Shown here: in pieces, positions 25,087 to 34,658 of the stretch
Layout: every line of letters starts with the position of its first letter
How positions within the stretch are numbered: position 1 is the first letter of the stretch
DNA from: Chryseobacterium potabilaquae
GTDB lineage: Bacteria > Bacteroidota > Bacteroidia > Flavobacteriales > Weeksellaceae
Assembly (NCBI RefSeq): GCF_902728265.1
Contig: NZ_CACVBR010000012.1
Span: 1 to 64,000, forward strand
Direction: 5' to 3'
Length of the DNA stretch: 64,000 bases
Notes under the pieces: generated by a model
Told to the model about the DNA's origin: nothing
Databases searched by the model: none
The model's input: the letters and a program-made list of their open reading frames with translations, nothing else
Position numbers and translations under genes: made by a program

Positions 25087-27873
25087 ATGGCTTCAACTAC
25101 AGATATAGATATAAAAAAACAGATTTTTGTTAAAAATGCACATCTTAACAATCTGAAAAACATAGATGTACTCATTCCTAAAAATAAGTTAATTGTCATT
25201 ACCGGAGTTTCTGGAAGTGGTAAATCATCATTAGCTTTTGACACCATATATGCAGAAGGCCAAAGAAGATATGTGGAAAGTTTGAGTTCTTATGCCCGAC
25301 AATTTTTAGGGAAATTAGAAAAACCAAAAATTGATGATATTAAAGGACTTGCTCCTTCCATTGCTATTCAACAAAAGGTTATATCTTCAAATCCACGTTC
25401 TACCGTTGGAACATCTACTGAAATTTATGATTATTTAAAATTATTGTTTGCTAGAATAGGAAAAACATATTCTCCTGTATCAGGGGAAGAAGTTAAAAAA
25501 GACTCTGTATCCGATGTGATAGATTATATTAAAGCATCTAAAAAAGGTTCTTCTTTCCAACTATCCACTCCTTTGGAATATAACATTGATAATTTTACTG
25601 AAACATTAAACGTCTTGAAACTTGCAGGTTTCACAAGACTTGAGGTTAATGGAAATGTAGTGGGTATTGAAGATTTAGAAAGTTTTGGCTTTACTCCGGA
25701 AAAAGGAATGGTTATTAACTTAGTTATTGATCGTTTCTCTTATGAAGAAAATGAAAATTTTCTCCAAAGGCTAGCTGATTCTATTCAAATGGCTTTTTAT
25801 GAAGGCCATGGATATTGTTCATTAAAGAATTTGGAGACGGGGAAAATTAAAGAATTTTCTAATAAATTTGAACTTGATGGAATAGAATTTCTTGAACCCA
25901 ATGTACATTTTTTCAGTTTTAATAATCCTTACGGTGCATGTCCAACTTGTGAAGGATACGGAAAAGTAATAGGGATAGACGAAGATTTGGTCATTCCAAA
26001 TAAGGCTTTATCTATTTTTGAAGATGCTGTAGCTTCGTGGAAAGGAGAAAGCATGAGTGAATGGAAAAAAGATTTTATTAAGAAAGCAAAAGATTTTCCC
26101 ATTCACAAACCTTATCATCAACTCAGCAAAGAACAGAAAAATATTCTTTGGAAAGGAGACAATACAAAAAGCTTTCCTTCTATCAATAACTTTTTCAACA
26201 TGCTTGAAGAAAATTTGTATAAAATCCAATATAGAGTCATGCTGTCAAGATATCGGGGTAAAACACTTTGCTCAACTTGTGAAGGGTTGAGACTCCGTGA
26301 AGAGACAAGTTGGGTAAAAGTTGGCGGATATAATATTCAATCGATGATTGAACTCCCTTTGGATGAACTTTTTCCTTTAATCAACAGCTTAAAACTATCT
26401 AAACACGACCAAGAAGTAGCCAAAAGGCTTTTGTATGAAATAACAACTCGTCTTGAGTTTTTATTAAAAGTAGGATTAGGATACTTAACATTAAATAGAA
26501 CCTCCAATACTCTTTCCGGAGGAGAAAGTCAGAGAATTAATTTAGCGACAAGTTTAGGAAGTTCATTAGTGGGTTCTATCTATATTCTAGACGAACCATC
26601 AATAGGGTTACACTCTAGAGATACAGAAAACTTAATTGATGTTCTAAAAAATCTTCGAGATTTAGGAAATACCGTAATCGTTGTAGAGCATGATGAAGAC
26701 GTTATGAGAGCAGCGGATTACATTATAGATATTGGTCCTGAAGCAGGATATCTTGGAGGAGAATTAGTATTTGCCGGGAATTATGAAGATTTAAAAAATG
26801 GTGATACATTAACTTCAAAATATCTTACCGGTAGATTAGAGATCGAAGTTCCCAAGAAAAGACGAACAGCCAAAGAATGGATCCATATCAAAGGGGCTCG
26901 CCAAAATAATCTTAAAAATATTGATGTAGATGTCCCTCTAGAAAATTTAGTGGTGATTTCAGGAGTTTCAGGAAGTGGAAAATCAACTTTAATGAAAGAA
27001 ATTCTCACGAACGATATTCAGATTCAATTGGGGATGGGTGGAAAAAAAGGAGATTATGATTCGGTAGATTTCCCTCAAAAGTTAATAAAAAATATAGAGC
27101 TTATTGATCAGAACCCTATTGGAAAATCCTCTCGTTCCAATCCTGTAACCTATCTGAAGGCTTATGATGATATTCGAGACCTTTTTGCAAAACAAAAAAT
27201 AGCAAAGATGATGGGGTATAAGCCAAAACATTTTTCTTTCAATGTAGATGGAGGAAGATGTGATGAATGTAAAGGAGAAGGGATCATCAATGTTTCCATG
27301 CAGTTTATGGCTGATATTGAATTGGAATGCGAAGTATGCAAAGGAACCCGTTTCAAAAACGAAATTCTTGATGTAAGGTACGATGAAAAAAATATTTCAG
27401 ATATTCTTCACATGACGGTTGATGAAGCTTTAGAGTTCTTTAAAGACAATCATGAAGATAAAATTGTTACCAAACTAAGACCACTACAGGACGTTGGTTT
27501 GGGATATTTACAACTGGGGCAAAGCTCTTCTACTCTATCAGGTGGTGAAGCACAACGTGTAAAATTAGCTTCATTTCTTGTAAAAGGAATAACGACAGAT
27601 AAAACCTTATTTATTTTTGATGAACCTTCTACGGGATTGCATTTTCATGATATTCAAAAGCTATTGAAATCTCTCCAGGCTTTAATTGATCTAGGACATT
27701 CTGTGATTGTTATTGAACATCAGCCGGATATTATCAAATGTGCAGATTATATTATTGATATAGGTCCCGAAGCCGGAAAACATGGTGGAGAAGTTATTTT
27801 TGCAGGAACACCGGAAAATTTAATTAAAAATAAGAAGTCCCATACTGCAAAATACATTAAAGAGAAACTTTAA
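25087..27873 (+). CDS. uvrA: Excinuclease ABC subunit UvrA
   Basis: Damage-sensing ATPase of nucleotide excision repair. 928 residues from [14 protein letters not shown]; the longer frame starts in the promoter. Two ABC modules: Walker A sites [19 protein letters not shown] and [15 protein letters not shown]; signatures [12 protein letters not shown] and [12 protein letters not shown]; Walker B sites [12 protein letters not shown] and [12 protein letters not shown]. Zinc-binding cysteine pairs are visible as CPTCEGYG / CSTCEGLR and CDECKGEG / CEVCKGTR. All are intact. Monocistronic, closed by a terminator. Confidence 0.97.
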   Translation: MASTTDIDIKKQIFVKNAHLNNLKNIDVLIPKNKLIVITGVSGSGKSSLAFDTIYAEGQRRYVESLSSYARQFLGKLEKPKIDDIKGLAPSIAIQQKVISSNPRSTVGTSTEIYDYLKLLFARIGKTYSPVSGEEVKKDSVSDVIDYIKASKKGSSFQLSTPLEYNIDNFTETLNVLKLAGFTRLEVNGNVVGIEDLESFGFTPEKGMVINLVIDRFSYEENENFLQRLADSIQMAFYEGHGYCSLKNLETGKIKEFSNKFELDGIEFLEPNVHFFSFNNPYGACPTCEGYGKVIGIDEDLVIPNKALSIFEDAVASWKGESMSEWKKDFIKKAKDFPIHKPYHQLSKEQKNILWKGDNTKSFPSINNFFNMLEENLYKIQYRVMLSRYRGKTLCSTCEGLRLREETSWVKVGGYNIQSMIELPLDELFPLINSLKLSKHDQEVAKRLLYEITTRLEFLLKVGLGYLTLNRTSNTLSGGESQRINLATSLGSSLVGSIYILDEPSIGLHSRDTENLIDVLKNLRDLGNTVIVVEHDEDVMRAADYIIDIGPEAGYLGGELVFAGNYEDLKNGDTLTSKYLTGRLEIEVPKKRRTAKEWIHIKGARQNNLKNIDVDVPLENLVVISGVSGSGKSTLMKEILTNDIQIQLGMGGKKGDYDSVDFPQKLIKNIELIDQNPIGKSSRSNPVTYLKAYDDIRDLFAKQKIAKMMGYKPKHFSFNVDGGRCDECKGEGIINVSMQFMADIELECEVCKGTRFKNEILDVRYDEKNISDILHMTVDEALEFFKDNHEDKIVTKLRPLQDVGLGYLQLGQSSSTLSGGEAQRVKLASFLVKGITTDKTLFIFDEPSTGLHFHDIQKLLKSLQALIDLGHSVIVIEHQPDIIKCADYIIDIGPEAGKHGGEVIFAGTPENLIKNKKSHTAKYIKEKL

Positions 27874-27883
27874 AATGAATAAA

Positions 27884-27916
27884 GATAGAGAGCCCAATTG
27901 GACTCTCTATTTTTTA
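27884..27916. terminator. Terminator between uvrA and the SDR-like gene
   Basis: TAGAGAGCCC / GGACTCTCTA stem (one mismatch) with an AATT loop and a TTTTTTATT tail on the plus strand. The genes converge here. Confidence 0.88.
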
Positions 27917-28555
27917 TTATAATATATTATATAAAAAAGGACTCTGTTTTCTGAACCTTTGATCCTCAATCTGAGAAACTAAGAATTCTGCAAGATCAGT
28001 AGCACTGATGCTCTCTCCTACACAATCTCTTACATTTTCTTCCATAGAAAACCGCTCTATTGTTTCATGAATCAAAGGAAGTCGTACTAATGTCCAATCT
28101 AAACTACTTTTCAACAAAAGTTCATATTCTTTTTGTTTATCGATAGTAGTTTCAGGATAATTTTTATACATCCACTCCGTCGCCATTTTTACTCTATCGC
28201 TTTTTTGATCCAAAAAAGTATTCACACTTAAACCCGTTGTCACAATATATCTTTTGATTTGATAATATTCCATGGCTTTAATAACATTGTGAGTAGCCTC
28301 ACTAAAAATTGAACTTTCTCCTCTTGGCTGACCTAACGTACTCAGGACGACATTACAATCTTTGATTAAATGATCAATATCACATTCGTTTCTTGCATCC
28401 CCTTTTATGATTTCTACTAAAGAGTTCTGAATATTAAGATTTTCAGGATTTCTAGCCAATAACTTGATTGAATATTTTTTATTTAAAAGAGAATCTACAA
28501 GATATCTACCTGATTTTCCTGTTCCCCCTATGACAGCAATTGTATGTGTTTTCAT
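27917..28555 (-). CDS. NAD(P)-binding SDR-like protein (atypical, NmrA/NAD(P)H-binding type)
   Basis: 212 residues from ATG 28555, which puts the dinucleotide site TIAVIGGTGKSGRYLV right at the N-terminus; the longer frame to 28627 adds a doubtful leader. Further features are LLARNPENL (NADP-type basic residue) and EIIKGDARNECDIDHLIKDCNVVLSTLGQP. There is no clear YxxxK pair, as in atypical SDRs of the biliverdin-reductase-like or anti-flavodoxin class. Substrate unknown. Confidence 0.78.
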   Translation of the reverse strand: MKTHTIAVIGGTGKSGRYLVDSLLNKKYSIKLLARNPENLNIQNSLVEIIKGDARNECDIDHLIKDCNVVLSTLGQPRGESSIFSEATHNVIKAMEYYQIKRYIVTTGLSVNTFLDQKSDRVKMATEWMYKNYPETTIDKQKEYELLLKSSLDWTLVRLPLIHETIERFSMEENVRDCVGESISATDLAEFLVSQIEDQRFRKQSPFLYNIL

Positions 28556-28972
28556 AATGATTTTATTTGATTTTTGAACAATAAGTAAAAAGATAAAAAC
28601 AGATTTTGTTTTTACATTCTTATTCATTTTTTAGACAATAGGATAATACAGTTCAGACTATTTGAACTGTGCATTTTTCAAGCAAGAGTAAATGCTTGAA
28701 CATTGGTAATATTTATAACTCAATTTTAATGATATAAAAATAACATTTTCCCTGTACCTACCAAAAGATATTTCTGTAAATGTCTTCTAAATTACTGTTA
28801 TCCACATTTAATGAAAATTTAGAGGGTATAATTTATAGAATATAACATAAGGTAAATATCCGCTCAATACTGTACAGCAGATAAATAGGAATAATTCTAT
28901 GAATCAAAAATTATCCACATTCAATTGTGGATAAAATATTAATTTTAACATCTATTTTATACTTTGTATTGT
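28556..28972. other. Gene-free AT-rich stretch with hairpins and a DnaA-box cluster
   Basis: No gene seen. It holds two adjacent hairpins, ACAGTTCA / TGAACTGT (28648-28670) and TTCAAGCA / TGCTTGAA (28677-28700), and, further right, three perfect DnaA boxes listed separately. Confidence 0.6.
28798..28934. promoter_or_regulatory. Cluster of three perfect DnaA boxes
   Basis: TTATCCACA at 28798-28806 and 28911-28919, and its complement TGTGGATAA at 28926-28934; the last two form an inverted pair 6 bp apart. Only one other copy was noticed in the window (62641, inside a coding sequence). The cluster is in AT-rich non-coding DNA, as an origin or a DnaA-titrating site would be. Gene orientation around it (left mostly plus, right mostly minus) does not favour the main origin. 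Confidence 0.65.
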
Positions 28973-29007
28973 AAATATCACTATATTTACTATGTAATAT
29001 CACTGAA

Positions 29008-29067
29008 GTGGAAACCTATTTTGCATTTTTCAGCTTTGAAATCGCAATTAAATTTATAAAAATTTAA
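29008..29067 (+). CDS. 19-codon GTG-start frame inside repeat A (possible)
   Basis: Would encode METYFAFFSFEIAIKFIKI, a hydrophobic peptide. The stop codon overlaps the 5' arm of the terminator hairpin. The same frame is kept in copy B, where the only change inside it (ACC to ACA) is silent. Speculative: the repeats are almost identical anyway. Confidence 0.25.
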   Translation: METYFAFFSFEIAIKFIKI

Positions 29068-29094
29068 GCATAGCATTGTCGGCTATGCTTTTTT
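29066..29094 (+). terminator. Terminator hairpin in repeat A
   Basis: AAGCATAGC / GCTATGCTT, 7-nt loop, six T. Works best on the plus strand. Confidence 0.75.
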
Positions 29095-29162
29095 ATTGTT
29101 GTCTAATAAAAAAAATGAGATGTTTTTATCTACTGAATCCGTTCCTAAAGAACGGGTTCTTT

Positions 29163-29491
29163 GTATTTTAGATATTCAGAGGTAGTTAAAGAAATTCAAC
29201 CTTATTTTAATAATAAAAAACCTCTTGAAATAAATTCAAGAGGCACCAATCACACATATATCTAAATTAATAACCATTTGACATATGTCTTACAATTAAA
29301 CCTTTCCCATATAATTAGTTTTTTAATTATTATACAACTAGAGCTCCAAAACATATAATATATTAATTTACAGATACTTAAAACAATCCTTATCAGCATT
29401 AAAATCCAAAAAATGGACTTTTGTCTTTTTTTTGGAAAACGATATAATGAAAGTCTAGCCCCATTCTTTTTTCTATCCTCCTTTACCTATA
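29163..29491 (-). pseudogene. Deletion scar of a tandem paralogue of the large T9SS gene
   Basis: Read on the minus strand, 29440-29319 resembles the 5' leader of the large gene (shared blocks include TTGTATAATAATTA and the GTCCAAAAAATGGA-like hairpin followed by A/T runs), and 29285-29214 resembles its 3' end: GTAAGA.ATG..AAATGGTTAT, then TATATGTGTGATTGG and the same terminator. The coding sequence between is missing; only an ATG-GGA-AAG-GTT-TAA remnant (29310-29296) is left at the junction. Best read as a former second copy collapsed to its two ends. Confidence 0.65.
29214..29243 (-). terminator. Terminator left behind by the deleted paralogue
   Basis: CCTCTTGAA / TTCAAGAGG stem with a 5-nt loop and a T run on the minus strand; the same hairpin recurs at 29492-29521. 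Confidence 0.85.
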
Positions 29492-29521
29492 GAAAAAACC
29501 TCTTGAATTAAATTCAAGAGG
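29492..29521 (-). terminator. Terminator of the large T9SS gene
   Basis: CCTCTTGAA / TTCAAGAGG with a TTAAT-type loop and TTTTTT tail on the minus strand, 37 bp after the stop. Confidence 0.9.
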
Positions 29522-29557
29522 TACCAATCACACATATATCCTAAATCAAATAACCAT

Positions 29558-32500
29558 TTACATTCTTACCATCATTTTTTTAGAGTATGTTTTTCCTTCA
29601 GAGTCTGTTACTTTTAGTAAATAAACTCCTTTTATTTCAGCAGGCAAATCAATTTTAAGTTCTTCTACAGATTTAGCTTCTTTATTTAAAACATTATGCC
29701 CTTGATAATCAAATATTTCAGCTTTATTTATTTTTTTATTAGTAAACTCACTTCCCAATCGATGTTTTAGAAGAATATAGGCAACATCAGTCATTGGATT
29801 AGGATAAAGCACTACTTCAATCATTTTTTGTTCATCTTCTTTAGACTGTATTGTATTCATCACAGTATTCGTATCTAAAGAGCTTTCATTATCAAACTGA
29901 ATAGTTGCCTTATTAAGAATGACAGTATTAGGCTGTATATTCTTTTTAGGAGAGACTGAAAAAGTTATATATCCTTGAGATCTCTCTGAATCCTGGCTAG
30001 TAGGTGGTAAAAATACATTCTCAATTTTGAAAATAATTTTATTATCAGAAATCTCAGTACTCACATTACCATGACTCGTAGACATAATTTTAAATGTTTC
30101 AAGATCTAATTCCTCTGGTAATCTGTCTATAATTGTTACATTTTGAGTAGCAAAGTTTCCAACATTTTCAAATCTTATGGTATAAGTGAGCTCTTGATTC
30201 GGTAAAATATACCCTTTATCTCCATATCCTTTAGGAGACACAAATATGTCATTAGGATCTATGGCTCCATACACTGTATATTTTTGAGTCACTTTATTAT
30301 TTCCAAGAACACAATCATTTGAAGAATTAATTACTTCTCCGCTAAAATCCAACTCATCTCCAATGGAAACTGAAACATCTGTTCCTGTCATAAAAGTAAT
30401 GACTTTATTGTCAAAAGGGTTAATAGGGCCCATATTCCAGCTATATCGGATATAGTTTTTACCATTTTCTGTAAAATTAACTTTCTGAGCAATTGGCATG
30501 GAAGGATTCGTAATGCTTACAGTAGCAGGGGTAACAAAATTAACGACACTAGCATTAGAGATATTTCGAGATATATTACTTACTACCATTTTAAACTGAT
30601 TATTAGTATACCCTTTTCTAATGGCAGTCCCCCCCATACTCATTTTTAAATCTGTTCCTGCACAAGTTGCATTCGCTGCAATATAAATATTTTGAGTAGG
30701 CAAATAATTACTTAGATCATAGTGAACTAAAGAACCTGCTGACAATCCATTCTCCTCTAGTATCTTCAAGTCCACACTGTTTTGTGTAACAAAAAAGTTA
30801 AATACACCATTATCATTTGCATATACTTTTACATTATTTGGTGATACTTTTAGCCCTGCTCTAGCTACTACAGGCTCATTATCTTGTTTTTGTCCATCAT
30901 TATTACTATCAAAATATACAATACCGGTAACTTTTGTTTGAACAGGCTCCGTTATCTCAAGAATTTGATTAATAGCAATATTATTAAGTGTTTGTGTAAT
31001 TCCACTTGGCCATTTTACCGTAATGGTTTTAACAATAGTAGCATTTCCTAAACCAAAATGTTGGGTATAACTACTCTGCCCTCCAAAACCACTTTGACTG
31101 TTCACCTCTCTCATTTGAACCTTAGTTCCTGTTTCTACATATACTTTTGCTCCAATTGCAGACCCGTTACTTACAGTAGCTTTTAAATTAATTTCTATCC
31201 ATTTATTACTATTCCCATTATTAATAAAAATATGATTTTTCTGATTAGAATGAGTCGCTACAGCTAAATCCAAATCTCCATCGTGATCAAAATCACTCCA
31301 CGCATGCCCAAAGGAAAGTCCAAAATTATAAGTAATTGCTTCATCTCTATTTTCAGTAAAGTTGCCATTTCCATCATTAAAATATAAAAACTTTCTAATT
31401 CTATCATTGGTAACAAACAAATCTAGATCACCATCATTATCGATATCAGCGAAGCTACATCCATGAGAACTTCCTCCTTGATTTACAATAGAATTTGTAA
31501 TTTTTTCAAAATTGCCATTTCCAAGATTTTTGTATAAAAAATTGCTTGTAGTATTGGAATTGGTAACAAATAAATCTAAATCGCCATCATTATCAATATC
31601 TCCCCAACAGCTTCCTACCGATTTACCACCTTCTTGATTTATAATAATATTTTTCTTAGAAAAAGTACCATTCCCATCATTATGAAATAAAGAGTTTTTA
31701 CTACCAGATCCATTAGGGACAAACAAATCCATCAATCCATCTTGATCATAATCTGCCCATGTCGGCCCAAGCGACGAATTGGCTTCTAAAGGAATAGCAT
31801 CAGCAGTTTCTTTTGCGAAAGCACCATTACTGGTATTTTTATGTAATTCATTATATTTCGTAGGAAAATAATTACACATGAATAAGTCTACTTTATTATC
31901 ATTATTATAATCTGCAAAAGCTCCACCGTGATAATAAGAAACATCTTGAGTAAAGGATTTTGTGTTATCTGCCACTAAAACTCCATTGTCATTTCTATAA
32001 AAACGATTAGGTTTTTGAGTATTATTGAGTACTAATAAATCTTCATCTCCATCATTATCTATATCTGCCCAAGTATTACTCATAGAAATTCCATCCTCAG
32101 GCATTACTTGGCCTGCCGTAAAACCTCCATGTTTATTGTTCATAAATATTAAATTAGGAGCTGCAGTTCCCATATCGGTAACATATATATCATCATAACC
32201 ATCGTTATTAATATCAATCCAACTAATCGTCCATGAATTGGTGCTTACCGCATTAAAAACAGGATCTTCCAAATGTGAGAAAATTAATTTAGATGTATTA
32301 TTAGTTTCCACAGATACTGATTTTGTACTCGTAGATTGTTGCGTCTCTCCATTCACTTTTCCTGTTACTACAGTTTCTACAGTCGAGTTGAGTACAGTAC
32401 CAATCAGCTCTCCGTTATTAGCGCCTACTGTAGCCATTACTTTTGTTTCTACTTGATAGGTTGAATTAGGCTGAAGAGTAGGTAAGTTATTATATTCTAC

Positions 32501-34180
32501 TTTAGTTTTATCCGCAAGTTCTGTAATAGTGCCTGGTCTTTGTGTTTGGTTTGGATTAATTATTTTAGATTCAATAACTTTAAGCCCATCTTGTACAATC
32601 ACTTCCACAGTGGGCGATGTTACCTCCGCGCTCGTTTTAATTTGAGAGACGATAGTTGCTTGTTCTTTCGGGATAAGGGTATCATCATTTATAGTACTCA
32701 CTTGGCTAAAAGAATGTCCTAATGAACTCCCTGTATAACACATCCAGTTATCATTAAAATTACTATTCATAACCGCAATATCATTATTACTAGTCACTAA
32801 TAAATAAGGTCTTTCTACACCGGAATTAGTTCCTGTTCCATTATAAAATGCTTTCCACTCTGCTAAACTTATTGAGCAGTCAACATATTTTTCTGGAGCT
32901 ATTGTAAAAGTTTTACTAAATTTCGTACCATTTGTAAGAGCATCTTTTACGGTAACCGTGGCTCCTATTTTTGAAAATAAATATAAATGAGAGAAAGATC
33001 CATTATATTTTGAACCGGTTAAAGGATTAGTAACATTAATTTCATTTCCGGGAGGGGCAATATAGGTTAAGAAATTTTTGCCGGCGGTCGTTCCGTTTTC
33101 TGAAGAAACCATAGTAGCCATATCTGAAGTTCCCGGTTGGCCTGTTTCAAACCAATTGCCTTCAAAAACAGAAACTTTTTTTCCTGCGGAACAAGTAATT
33201 CTGAAAACATTAGGATAAGAAACATTTCCATTGGTTTTTCCTACCCAATCTCCCGCAGCTAACCGATTAAGAGAAAAGCTTTTCACAGCAACCCAATTAC
33301 CATTTACAAAGCGATCTAGTTGTACTGTATTAGAGTTATCCCAACTTACTATTCTAATTTCTTGCTCTCCACCCGATTGGTATGGAACAGCAAAATACAT
33401 CAATTCTCCTGAAGAGCTTCCATTGGAAGTCGGAACATAGCCCCCACCGTCTCGTTCGTTTCCATAGAGAGCCCCGTATTGCATTGTGACAGGTTTATTT
33501 GCAATCAACATGTAGGTTTCTCCAGAAATCATCACATCTCTTCCGAGTGTCGAATTGTAAATTAAATCTTGGCCTCTGTTGATGGTTTTAGAAAAAACTT
33601 TAACCGGATTCTCCATATTAACATCAGTAAACCCAGTATTAGTTTTAGGTTGAGTAGAAATTTTATAAAAATCTATTACTGTATTATCTTGATAAGCAAA
33701 TACATTAATATCTCTATTAGAAGAAGTAATCATAGGCGCATACACCATAAATTTTTGCCCGATTGAACTTTTATCAACACTGGGAACCCAATCATGTTGC
33801 CAATCACTATTGGTACTTTGAGAAGTATATACTAATTTATTTGATTTTACAATAAAATAATCCCCATCCCATTTTAAGGTCCCTCCAGAAGCATAACGCG
33901 CATCATCATTAATTCCATTGTCTTTAATATATAAAATGTAACTTTGTCCTGCCTTTAAGATTCCCGATTTAGAATCATCAGTATCTCCATCTGCACCATC
34001 ATCAATGATATTAAATTCTGTATCATCATATATTGCAGTGACTATCAGACAAACATTCCTTTGTACCGCATCAGCGTTTGGTGGAACATATATTTGAAAA
34101 TAGGTTGATGGTTCTCCGGTTGCTTGTATTTTACTTATTCCTATGAGTATAATAAGTAAAGTGATAAATCTTTTTAACAT
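29558..34180 (-). CDS. Large secreted FG-GAP/UnbV protein with type IX sorting domain
   Basis: 1540 residues from ATG 34180, which starts the signal peptide (MLKRFITLLIILIGISKIQA); the frame to 34234 is longer but lacks one. In order: an N-terminal part (about 20-480) resembling IgGFc-binding/adhesion domains (YFQIYVPPNADAVQRNVCLIVTA); a seven-bladed propeller of FG-GAP/VCBS repeats with Ca-binding loops (DINNDGYDD, DIDNDGDED, DYNNDNKVD, DYDQDGLMD, DIDNDGDLD twice, DFDHDGDLD); an ASPIC/UnbV domain (GSAIGAKVYVETGTKVQMREV, TVKWPSGITQTLNNI); a DUF11-like domain (ENVGNFATQNVTIIDRLPEEL); and a C-terminal type A sorting signal (VVLYPNPMTD...GVYLLKVTDSEGK) for export by the type IX system. Probably a surface adhesin. 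Bracketed by 190-bp direct repeats. Confidence 0.9.
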   Translation of the reverse strand: MLKRFITLLIILIGISKIQATGEPSTYFQIYVPPNADAVQRNVCLIVTAIYDDTEFNIIDDGADGDTDDSKSGILKAGQSYILYIKDNGINDDARYASGGTLKWDGDYFIVKSNKLVYTSQSTNSDWQHDWVPSVDKSSIGQKFMVYAPMITSSNRDINVFAYQDNTVIDFYKISTQPKTNTGFTDVNMENPVKVFSKTINRGQDLIYNSTLGRDVMISGETYMLIANKPVTMQYGALYGNERDGGGYVPTSNGSSSGELMYFAVPYQSGGEQEIRIVSWDNSNTVQLDRFVNGNWVAVKSFSLNRLAAGDWVGKTNGNVSYPNVFRITCSAGKKVSVFEGNWFETGQPGTSDMATMVSSENGTTAGKNFLTYIAPPGNEINVTNPLTGSKYNGSFSHLYLFSKIGATVTVKDALTNGTKFSKTFTIAPEKYVDCSISLAEWKAFYNGTGTNSGVERPYLLVTSNNDIAVMNSNFNDNWMCYTGSSLGHSFSQVSTINDDTLIPKEQATIVSQIKTSAEVTSPTVEVIVQDGLKVIESKIINPNQTQRPGTITELADKTKVEYNNLPTLQPNSTYQVETKVMATVGANNGELIGTVLNSTVETVVTGKVNGETQQSTSTKSVSVETNNTSKLIFSHLEDPVFNAVSTNSWTISWIDINNDGYDDIYVTDMGTAAPNLIFMNNKHGGFTAGQVMPEDGISMSNTWADIDNDGDEDLLVLNNTQKPNRFYRNDNGVLVADNTKSFTQDVSYYHGGAFADYNNDNKVDLFMCNYFPTKYNELHKNTSNGAFAKETADAIPLEANSSLGPTWADYDQDGLMDLFVPNGSGSKNSLFHNDGNGTFSKKNIIINQEGGKSVGSCWGDIDNDGDLDLFVTNSNTTSNFLYKNLGNGNFEKITNSIVNQGGSSHGCSFADIDNDGDLDLFVTNDRIRKFLYFNDGNGNFTENRDEAITYNFGLSFGHAWSDFDHDGDLDLAVATHSNQKNHIFINNGNSNKWIEINLKATVSNGSAIGAKVYVETGTKVQMREVNSQSGFGGQSSYTQHFGLGNATIVKTITVKWPSGITQTLNNIAINQILEITEPVQTKVTGIVYFDSNNDGQKQDNEPVVARAGLKVSPNNVKVYANDNGVFNFFVTQNSVDLKILEENGLSAGSLVHYDLSNYLPTQNIYIAANATCAGTDLKMSMGGTAIRKGYTNNQFKMVVSNISRNISNASVVNFVTPATVSITNPSMPIAQKVNFTENGKNYIRYSWNMGPINPFDNKVITFMTGTDVSVSIGDELDFSGEVINSSNDCVLGNNKVTQKYTVYGAIDPNDIFVSPKGYGDKGYILPNQELTYTIRFENVGNFATQNVTIIDRLPEELDLETFKIMSTSHGNVSTEISDNKIIFKIENVFLPPTSQDSERSQGYITFSVSPKKNIQPNTVILNKATIQFDNESSLDTNTVMNTIQSKEDEQKMIEVVLYPNPMTDVAYILLKHRLGSEFTNKKINKAEIFDYQGHNVLNKEAKSVEELKIDLPAEIKGVYLLKVTDSEGKTYSKKMMVRM

Positions 34181-34417
34181 AGTATTTAATTTTCTAATTA
34201 TTATACAATTAGAATTCCCAAACAAATAAAACAATGATTATCAATAACTTAAATATTGTAGCATAGTTGATAAAAATCCATTTTTTGGACTTTTATCTTT
34301 TTTTTGGAATGATAACGGAGAGGAGTAATGGAATATCTATAAATCTAATACAATCTAAAAACTGGAGATAAAAAAAGTCCCAACAATATTTAATATTAAA
34401 TTCATATTTCATATTAA
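34181..34417 (-). promoter_or_regulatory. 5' leader and promoter region of the large T9SS gene
   Basis: Non-coding. It contains a TTGTATAATAATTA block and a hairpin (TCCA / TGGA around six A/T) followed by a long run of A or T near 34280-34305, both shared with the scar at 29319-29440, so these are likely functional control elements. No exact TAnnTTTG box was found. Confidence 0.45.
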
Positions 34418-34452
34418 AAATATCACTATATTTACTATGTAATATCACTGAA

Positions 34453-34512
34453 GTGGAAACATATTTTGCATTTTTCAGCTTTGAAATCGCAATTAAATTT
34501 ATAAAAATTTAA
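34453..34512 (+). CDS. 19-codon GTG-start frame inside repeat B (possible)
   Basis: Same peptide as in repeat A; the third codon is ACA instead of ACC, both Thr. Terminator overlaps the stop codon. Confidence 0.25.
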   Translation: METYFAFFSFEIAIKFIKI

Positions 34513-34538
34513 GCATAGCATTGTCGGCTATGCTTTTT
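34511..34538 (+). terminator. Terminator hairpin in repeat B
   Basis: AAGCATAGC / GCTATGCTT with seven T; same as copy A. Confidence 0.75.
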
Positions 34539-34658
34539 TTATTGTTGTCTAATTAAAAAAATGAGATGTTTTATCTACTGAATCCGTTCCTAAAGAACGG
34601 GTTCTTTATATTTTTATATTTAAAAAGTTTTTAGGAAATTTAATGGTACAATTACTAA

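Larger units (their letters stand above)
28973..29162 (+). repeat. 190-bp direct repeat, copy A
   Basis: Nearly identical to 34418-34607: two base substitutions and two one-base differences in homopolymer runs. It contains a 19-codon GTG frame (29008-29067), a terminator hairpin (29066-29094) and a second hairpin GAATCCGTTC / GAACGGGTTC (29135-29159). There is no transposase and no terminal inverted repeat. Confidence 0.9.
34418..34607 (+). repeat. 190-bp direct repeat, copy B
   Basis: Copy B of the repeat at 28973-29162, same orientation, 5.4 kb away, about 98% identical by eye. Contains the same 19-codon frame (34453-34512), terminator (34511-34538) and second hairpin (34580-34604). It lies between the promoter region of the large gene and tRNA-Arg. 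Confidence 0.9.

Noticed and set aside
28798-28934. Firm call of the chromosomal origin
   Set aside because: The box cluster is real, but gene orientation on both sides points towards it rather than away, and no dnaA or skew data support an origin.
28973-29162. 190-bp repeats as an insertion sequence or MITE
   Set aside because: No terminal inverted repeats and no target duplications could be seen at their edges.
29296-29310. Five-codon frame at the scar junction
   Set aside because: Best explained as leftover start region of the deleted gene, not a gene.
29219-29521. CRISPR-like repeats (two identical hairpin units)
   Set aside because: Only two copies, 278 bp apart, and each is a terminator hairpin with a T run.
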